From assembly GCA_001051155.2 (NCBI GenBank), contig JYIP02000009.1, positions 1,240,001 to 1,304,000 of the forward strand: a stretch of DNA of 64,000 nucleotides, given 5' to 3'. Position 1 is the first letter of the stretch; each line of letters begins with the position of its first letter. A program made the position numbers and the translations under genes. Under the pieces are notes generated by a model. That model searched no databases. It saw nothing but the letters and a program-made list of their open reading frames with translations, and had not been told where the DNA came from. This document shows positions 58,390-64,000 of the stretch, one piece after another. This DNA comes from Chrysoporthe austroafricana. Taxonomy: Eukaryota; Ascomycota; Sordariomycetes; Diaporthales; Cryphonectriaceae.

Positions 58390-60120
58390 TCACAACGTCG
58401 CGTTCCTCACGACCCCGTCAGCCCCCTTCCCCAGCAGCGGCGGCTGCTCGGCCGGGCTCTTCCCGTTGCGGTACTTCCACAACCGGCTCAGGTCCTTCAC
58501 CCGGACCCTGTCGATCGGGATGCCGGTGCCCTGCCTCACCAGGATCGGCGACCCGCCGCCGTTCTGGACGTCGACGGCCCCCTTGATGTCCCCCTCGTCC
58601 TCCCAGCTCCCGATGACCCCCTCCCTCTCGCACCGGGGCCCCTCGCCGCCCTTGCCGCCATCACCGGCACCGGCACTGCCCTCGTCCTGGCGCACGGAGA
58701 CCACGGACTCCATGAACGGGTTGGCCTCCGCGCACCCGACGAACTGGCCCGTGACCGAGTCCCGCTGCAGCGGGAACATGCCGTCCAGGTAGTGCTGGAC
58801 CAGCTGGTGCCCCCCGCGGTCGTCGGGGCTCGAGCGCGCGAAGAGGCGTCCGATGAACCGCGGGATCGAGTGCGTCGCGGGCGGGATGGTGGCGAAGTGC
58901 AGCACGCCCCACAGGGCGACGAAGTCGGTCGTGTAGGCGTAATGCTCGATGTGGCGGATAGCGCGCGCCGCCGGCGGGTTGCCGGCCCCGGGCGCGGGGC
59001 CATGGGGCACGGGGGCCGTGTTGAGCGCTGGCGGCCGGGAGGCCTGGGCGGATCGGCGCGGGCTTCCGTTCTCCACACCGGGCCCGCCCGCCACCTCCGG
59101 CGTGCGTGGCCGGACGCCGTTCGGAGCGTCCGCCCCGGCGGTGAGCGGCCTCTCCTCCGCCCTCACCTGGCCCCTCACCGTGCGGTAGGGGTTGTTGAAG
59201 TGGTTCGCGGCGTTGCCGAACGTGTACACCTCCAGCTTGCACAGGAGGTTCTGCGGCAGCTCCTGCAGCAGCCAGTCCAGCACCATGCCGCCCTCGATGC
59301 CGCCCTGCGAGTGCAGGATGAAGACGACCTTGCTGTACTGCGGGTTGTACAGCTTCTCCTTCATGATCCGGTAGCACATGCGGACGTCGCTCGTCGCGTA
59401 CCCGAAGTTCCGCTGGACCAGGCACTCCACCACGTCGAACAGGATGCCCGACGTGCGGTTGTGGATGCCCACGACGGGCCGCCCGAAGGTCAGCGCCAGC
59501 CGGTCCAGGTTTGACCGCATCCAGTGGGCGCCGACGGCGACCCCGTTGAGGAAGACCCACTGTTCGTGAGCGAATTTGGCCTGGTCCGGCGCGGCGTATT
59601 TCGGGTCCGAGTGGAACACGATGTCCTTCCCGTTGAGGAGCGCGCTGAGGGCGCTGTTGAGGGCCATGAAGCCGCCGACGACGAGGGCGGTCGTCCACAG
59701 CGGGATGACGAGCGCCAGGGGCGGGAGGAGCAGGATGAAGCCCAGCTGGATGATGACGAGGATGGTGTGGATCAGGATGCAGAAGAGGTTTCCTGGCGTC
59801 GGCGCCAGCTCAGACAATTCGCCCGAGTCGGTAGGCTTGTACGGGAGGAGGACATAGGGCAGGGCCCAGACGTAGTAGAAGAAGTTGTAAGTGTCCCATG
59901 CCAGCAGCCTCCAGGGGCTGTCTGTATAGCTGTAGTTGATCACGGTCTGGTCGCCTACCTGGCTGCCGAAGAAGCTGACCGTATCAGATGAAGACGAGGA
60001 AGAGGAGGACGAGGAGGAAGAACGGGGACGTGAAGGTCTGGAGGGCGACATGTCCTGTTGCCGACTGGGGAACTGCCTAGACACCCCGTTCGTGAGTGGT
60101 GATATCGATGAGCCAGCCAT
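58390..60120 (-). CDS. Membrane-associated lipase-like alpha/beta hydrolase
   Basis: I chose the start at 60120 (MAGSSISPLTNGVSRQFPS), giving 576 aa; the open frame upstream is not protein-like. A serine-run linker (about 46-57) precedes INYSYTDSPWRLLAWDTYNFF and two hydrophobic segments (NLFCILIHTILVIIQLGFIL; PLWTTALVVGGFMALNSALS). The hydrolase core has FGRPVVGIHNRTSGILFD and the nucleophile elbow FILHSQGG with Ser271. A loop of about 80 residues rich in Pro, Ala and Gly interrupts the domain before HIEHYAYTTDFVALWGVLHF, which likely supplies the acid/histidine part of the triad. This layout matches the conserved single-exon fungal DUF676/lipase-like proteins. The substrate is unknown. Strong GC3 bias creates long shadow frames over it. 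Confidence 0.8.
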   Translation of the reverse strand: MAGSSISPLTNGVSRQFPSRQQDMSPSRPSRPRSSSSSSSSSSSSDTVSFFGSQVGDQTVINYSYTDSPWRLLAWDTYNFFYYVWALPYVLLPYKPTDSGELSELAPTPGNLFCILIHTILVIIQLGFILLLPPLALVIPLWTTALVVGGFMALNSALSALLNGKDIVFHSDPKYAAPDQAKFAHEQWVFLNGVAVGAHWMRSNLDRLALTFGRPVVGIHNRTSGILFDVVECLVQRNFGYATSDVRMCYRIMKEKLYNPQYSKVVFILHSQGGIEGGMVLDWLLQELPQNLLCKLEVYTFGNAANHFNNPYRTVRGQVRAEERPLTAGADAPNGVRPRTPEVAGGPGVENGSPRRSAQASRPPALNTAPVPHGPAPGAGNPPAARAIRHIEHYAYTTDFVALWGVLHFATIPPATHSIPRFIGRLFARSSPDDRGGHQLVQHYLDGMFPLQRDSVTGQFVGCAEANPFMESVVSVRQDEGSAGAGDGGKGGEGPRCEREGVIGSWEDEGDIKGAVDVQNGGGSPILVRQGTGIPIDRVRVKDLSRLWKYRNGKSPAEQPPLLGKGADGVVRNATL

Positions 60121-61019
60121 CTTGAAGGGGTAGAAGGCGCTGTGCGCCCAACGCCAGGGAGAGCAAAGTCGAGAAAGCCAGATAAGGAATACCTGCCAAG
60201 AAGTCAAGAAGCGCAAGAAGAAGTTTAAATACGAACAAGGTCGCACAGTCTCACGTCGGTCATCTGCACGCCTGCTCACATGCTCGACACAGGCAGCATC
60301 TCGAAAGCGAAAAAAAGAAGGAGTGTACACCATATTCTCCACACGGCTCAGCCTTGGCCAAGGGCGGCTTACCACGCAGGCGCTGCCAACGCGTTCATAG
60401 GCAGCTCTACGCCCAGCTTGGCGGTCTGGTGTTTTGCAGCGGGTCTCCTGTGGTGCAGTAGCGTAGCATCTTGCATGTCGCATCCGGAGCTGGGCCTCCA
60501 GTGCAACCACTGCCGCTAGCGCTGACGCTGAATCGCCGGTCCAGCTCGGATCGGGTCTGCCGGGCTGTCGGTTTCCTCAGCGGACGGGCAGACAAGGCAG
60601 CGCGGTCATCAGGTCTCGTATAATAAGGCTGTGGCTAGATTGGGATGCTGAAGAGCCGGGTCTTTTTGGCACTATTGAATGTACTATAAGGTTGTCCTTC
60701 TTGGGCAGCCAGGTGAAGCACTCCGGTGGGCTCCACCTGGAAGACGTGAGCAGATCCCCCCGGGCAGGGCATCGTCGGCGAAGTTCTGGATGAGAGAACG
60801 TAGCCACCATGTGCCTGTCTGAGAAGCAGTGTCGACATGGCAGTGTCAGGCCTTATGACACATTCGAGCAGGCTGTGTTTCTGCCTGTATGATGACCAGT
60901 CAGCTCCAAGCCTGCGAACAGCGTGCCGGACTCACAGGCCTGGGGCGGCGGGCCCTCGAGACGTGATGCCGTGAGGCTGGGTGAGGTCTGCCTCATCGGC
61001 AACAGGTCCCATACCTTGG
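60121..61019. other. Lipase-like gene leader and thioesterase 3' end
   Basis: About 900 bases between two minus-strand genes. The first 80 bases upstream of the lipase ATG are pyrimidine-rich on the coding strand. No other gene seen. Confidence 0.5.
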
Positions 61020-61502
61020 CTACGCGACGAACTTGGTGTGGCTGCCCGTGACCAGCACCTTCTTCCCGCCCCGGCCGTCGCCGCCCTTCTTCCTGATCTC
61101 GACGGTCGTGAAGGCCATGCTCCGGCCCAGCTTGTGTAGCCAGCACTCGACCTCGACCGTGTCGCCGACGCGGGCGCTGCTGACGTAGCTGACGTGGATA
61201 TCCGAGGAGACGCCGGTCTTGTCGCCGCCGGAGCGGGCGACGATGGCCATGCCGGCGGTGAAGTCGACGAGGGCGGCGCTGGTGGTGCCGTGGATGCCGC
61301 CGAGCGAGTTGACGTGCGAGGCCTCGAGGACCATCTCGCCGGCGACGCGGCCGTCGGACGAGGCGCACGTGAGGCGCACGGTGGGGATGAGGAGGGCGTA
61401 GGGCTGGCTGGCGTGGATCTTGTGGGCCCAGACGCGGGCGACGTGGTCGAGCACCGAGACGGGCTCGTCCCCGGCGCCGGCGGGCGGTGCTGGCTCGGCC
61501 AT
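61020..61502 (-). CDS. Hotdog-fold acyl-CoA thioesterase (PaaI/ACOT13-like)
   Basis: Single exon, 160 aa from the start at 61502 (MAEPAPPAGAGDEPVSVLDH). The 4HBT hotdog domain is complete: HVNSLGGIHGTTSAALVDF with the HGT motif at 71-73 and the likely catalytic Asp80, then TGVSSDIHVSYVSSARVGDTVEVE and the C-terminal strand LVTGSHTKFVA. Enzymes of this family hydrolyse medium- or long-chain acyl-CoAs or related thioesters. The open frame extends upstream to a Met at 61718 with a hydrophobic stretch, but the extension lacks family similarity and lies in promoter-like sequence, so the shorter start is preferred. Divergent from the AMMECR1 gene. Confidence 0.88.
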   Translation of the reverse strand: MAEPAPPAGAGDEPVSVLDHVARVWAHKIHASQPYALLIPTVRLTCASSDGRVAGEMVLEASHVNSLGGIHGTTSAALVDFTAGMAIVARSGGDKTGVSSDIHVSYVSSARVGDTVEVECWLHKLGRSMAFTTVEIRKKGGDGRGGKKVLVTGSHTKFVA

Positions 61503-62403
61503 GGCGCCACAGGCTCTGTCTGCTCTCGAGGTGTGGTGGTGGGCTGTGATGAGCTGTGGTGTTGAGGCAGACAGATGGGCGAGGAGCGAGAGAGTCCTCA
61601 CGAGAGCGTCTGTCTGATGAGAAGGATGGTGTTTCCCTGCCTCGAAAAGAAAAGAGGAAAAAAGGAAAAAAAGCCAGGCTAGAATCCCACACGCAAGACG
61701 CAACTTTCGGTCCCTCAAGACATGAATAATCCAACTCCTGCGTCGTTCGGCATCCGACCGTCGTCGAGGCCGGCGGGCGGCATATTAAAGCGGGCGCCTC
61801 TTTTTTTCATGTGGCTTGCGTGCAGGGGCTTTCACGGCACCCCCCACACACGCCCCCCCTCCCCGCAGAGCCCCTCCACTGCAGCAGGGTTACTCAGTAG
61901 CAGGGCTAGCAGGGCGGGCACTGCAGGGCTAGCGGTGCACTGCAGGGCTAACAGCGCAGGCTGCCAGGCATTGGCAGGCTTCTGGCAGGGCGCACAGGGG
62001 TGTTGCATCCACAGGCCTCTCTGCATCCAGCCGTACCCAGGCACCCAGGCACGCACCCAGACAGCGCCCTGTCTCGATAGCGTTTAGCGTTTGGCTGGCG
62101 CTGTCGCTGGCGCTGTCGCTGTCACCCCGCGCTGCCACCAACCCCCCAGGGCCCCCCAGTGCCCCCTCTCACCACCGCAGCCCCTCTTCCGAACGGCCTG
62201 TCATCGCCCCACGAGTCAGCCTCTCTTCACAACGTCCCGCCTTTCCTCTCCTTCGACGACAAGGCAGCTCGGCGCTGTCCCTCCTCTTCCCCCTCCTACG
62301 CTTCCTACCCACGCCTCCGCCTGCCTTGTCAATATCTGTCTCTCACTCTACCGTACAAATAAAGCATTTCTTAAAAAAAAACCACCACAGGAATAGCAAA
62401 GCT
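61503..62403. promoter_or_regulatory. Divergent promoter region of the thioesterase and AMMECR1 genes
   Basis: About 900 bases, with C-runs, imperfect GCAGGGCTA-type repeats at about 61880-61990 and a GGCGCTGTCGCT repeat near 62096-62120. A pyrimidine-rich run (62150-62340) leads into the AMMECR1 start. Confidence 0.5.
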
Positions 62404-63309
62404 ATGGCGACGCCCGAGCACTGCATCTACTGCTTCGAGTCCCTCGCGGCCAAGCTCGAGGACCGTGACGGCCTCTCCCTCGCGGACGTGCAGAAGTCCT
62501 ACGCCGCCTATCTCGCCTCCCAGACCGACGACGCCACCGCCTCCTCCTCGACGACTAAGAAGATCCCCGCCCTCCGCCGCCTCGTCGGCTCCCCGGACTC
62601 CGGCCCCGCCTCCGGGAGCTCCTCCTCCACCTCCCTGTCGGACAACACCACCCTGAGCAGCATCTCCTCCTCCTCTACCTCCTCCTCCGCCGCCACGCAG
62701 GCGAGGGCGAGGGTGACGGACCCGGACGCGTGCTACCCGCTCTTCGTGACCTGGGACAAGCGGCAGGGCCCCGCCGGCAGCGCCGCGGCCGCGGACTGGC
62801 ACCTGCGGGGGTGCATCGGGACGTTCTCGGCGGCGGACCCGCTGGCGGCGGCGCTGGCCGAGTACGCGGTGATCTCGGCGCTGCACGACACGCGGTTCCC
62901 GCGGGTGGCGGCGCGCGAGCTGCCGCAGCTGCGGTGCGCGGTGACGCTGCTGACGGGGTTCGAGGACTGCGCCGGCGTCGACGACTGGACCGTCGGCGAG
63001 CACGGCATCCGCATCGCCTTCACCTGGCAGGGCCGCCGCTACGGCGCCACCTACCTGCCCTCCGTCGCCCCCGAGCAGGGCTGGGACCGCGAGCAGACCA
63101 TGGTGAGCCTCATGCGCAAGGCCGGCTGGGAGGGCCGCCGCACCGCCTGGCGCGAGGTTGCCGAGAAGAGCGGCATGCGCGTCGAGAGGTACCGCGGAGA
63201 CAAGGAGGAGGTCGAGTACGCCGAGTACAAGGCGTGGAAGGACTGGGTGGACAAGAATTGGGATGGGGCGGAGGGGGAGGACGATGACGAGGACGACGAC
63301 GAGGACTAG
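62404..63309 (+). CDS. AMMECR1-domain protein
   Basis: Single exon, 301 aa from the ATG at 62404 (MATPEHCIYCFESLAAKLE). The AMMECR1 signature LRGCIGTF is at 134-141, in context PLFVTWDKRQG before and LAEYAVISALHDTRFP after; later ITFT-like strands (GIRIAFTWQGRRYGATYLP) and SLMRKAGW complete the domain. A Ser/Thr-rich insert of about 45 residues sits between the N-terminal helix and the first strand, and the C-terminus is a run of Asp/Glu. The family is conserved from archaea to humans; its biochemical role is unsettled, with structural hints of nucleic-acid or enzyme-like function. An in-frame Met at 62326 lies in leader sequence and is not used. Confidence 0.93.
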   Translation: MATPEHCIYCFESLAAKLEDRDGLSLADVQKSYAAYLASQTDDATASSSTTKKIPALRRLVGSPDSGPASGSSSSTSLSDNTTLSSISSSSTSSSAATQARARVTDPDACYPLFVTWDKRQGPAGSAAAADWHLRGCIGTFSAADPLAAALAEYAVISALHDTRFPRVAARELPQLRCAVTLLTGFEDCAGVDDWTVGEHGIRIAFTWQGRRYGATYLPSVAPEQGWDREQTMVSLMRKAGWEGRRTAWREVAEKSGMRVERYRGDKEEVEYAEYKAWKDWVDKNWDGAEGEDDDEDDDED

Positions 63310-64000
63310 AGGATGGTGCCCACCAGTGGCGGTGATGACGACGATGATGATGATGATGTTCGCGGTGCAGGGTTTGCGGCGTAAGGGGAAAGGGATAGGG
63401 GACGGGACGGCTGCTTTCATGGCGTTTTGGCTTGGGCTTGGGGAACCGCACAGGTGCACGGCGGGGTGCGGCGTGCCGAAGGGGACGGCACGGGCGATAG
63501 AGGTCTTCGCAGCTCAGCCCGACAAAGGCCCTGCGTATCTTTTCAGCACATACGATAGACGAAGATCTGGAGACGTGGACAATCGCAACGCGTATCAACT
63601 ACGCTCAGAAACCATGGCTCAGAATGGACGGCGCGCATGTTGTTGTGGTCGTGACAGTAGTATTGAACAGCGGCCGCGCGCCTGGCCGGGCCGCAAACAA
63701 ATTATGTACGTAGAGGTAGGTGTGTGTGTGTGTGTGTATGTGTGTCCCAGAGGACGCAGCTAGCAGAAAAGTTCCTCTATGCGGTATCATCCAAACATTC
63801 CGCGCCACCCCCCGGAGCCGAGTTCAACCAAGACATGACGAGTTAAGGAAAAAAGCCGTGTGGCTGGGCCGCCAGACCTACTTATTCAACCTGAACGCCT
63901 GGCCATCGGGGAAATAACAACAGGCTGGAAAACGATACCTAGTCCCTTGGGAACTGGGACGGGCGTTTTGGAGGTGGGGGGAGGAAGGACGGCCATACTG
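63310..64000. other. AMMECR1 3' region to window end
   Basis: About 690 bases. A GATGAT-type run lies at 63335-63357 and a GT-rich run at about 63718-63745. No gene supported; a gene beginning beyond the window cannot be judged. Confidence 0.5.

Noticed and set aside
58661..59698. 345-codon frame overlapping the lipase-like gene in another frame of the same strand
   Set aside because: Arg/Pro/Gly-rich translation typical of an off-frame reading of a very GC-rich gene.
61503..61718. N-terminal extension of the thioesterase with a hydrophobic start
   Set aside because: Not family-like and located in the divergent promoter; the start at 61502 matches the family length.
62371..63459. 362-codon frame antisense to the AMMECR1 gene
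   Set aside because: Low-complexity Gly/Arg/Val product with no domain, opposite a clearly conserved gene.

Overview
The window looks like nuclear chromosomal DNA of a filamentous ascomycete, most likely a Sordariomycete. The evidence is a complete frequency (FRQ) circadian clock gene, short introns (mostly 53-170 nt) with GTANGT donors, CTAAC/CTGAC branch points and CAG/TAG acceptors, GC-rich housekeeping genes, and several AT-richer gene-poor islands of the kind left by repeat-induced mutation. No rRNA, tRNA, CRISPR array, intact transposon or bacterial-style operon was found.

Left part (1-28 kb). A GCNA/SprT-type metalloprotease-like gene with a long acidic N-terminus (minus) is followed by about 5 kb without genes. 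Next come the 1,3-beta-glucan synthase catalytic subunit FKS1 (plus), with a spliced leader that creates a 7-codon upstream ORF; serine palmitoyltransferase subunit LCB1 (plus); and a secreted GH17 cell-wall glucanase (plus). Together these cover wall glucan synthesis, wall glucan remodelling and the first step of sphingolipid synthesis. A small two-exon gene (80 aa) follows, then the clock gene frq (minus) with a long upstream region.

Middle (28-36 kb). About 9 kb shows no supportable gene; its right third is AT-richer and looks like degraded DNA. It ends at a small membrane protein resembling the interferon-inducible 6-16/IFI27 (ISG12) family.

Housekeeping cluster (37-49 kb). This holds prefoldin subunit 3 (six exons), the SEC14 phosphatidylinositol/phosphatidylcholine transfer protein with an Ala/Glu-rich tail, kinetochore subunit Mis14/Nsl1 with polyQ and polyN tracts, a conserved-looking 141-aa protein of unknown function, proteasome ATPase RPT3, and a small protein ending in an eight-cysteine motif.

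Accessory-looking island (about 49-58.3 kb). It contains a multi-exon protein with three C-terminal membrane helices (DUF6594-like), a truncated asparaginyl-tRNA synthetase copy lacking the catalytic core, a 67-aa cysteine-rich ORF, a Ser-rich secreted protein with an uncertain 3' end, weak small ORFs, and a 34-bp tandem duplication. The window closes with three GC-rich single-exon genes: a membrane-associated lipase-like alpha/beta hydrolase, a hotdog thioesterase and an AMMECR1-domain protein, the last two divergently transcribed.

All exon boundaries were read by eye from splice signals and frame continuity. Family names come from recognising conserved motifs; no database search was run.
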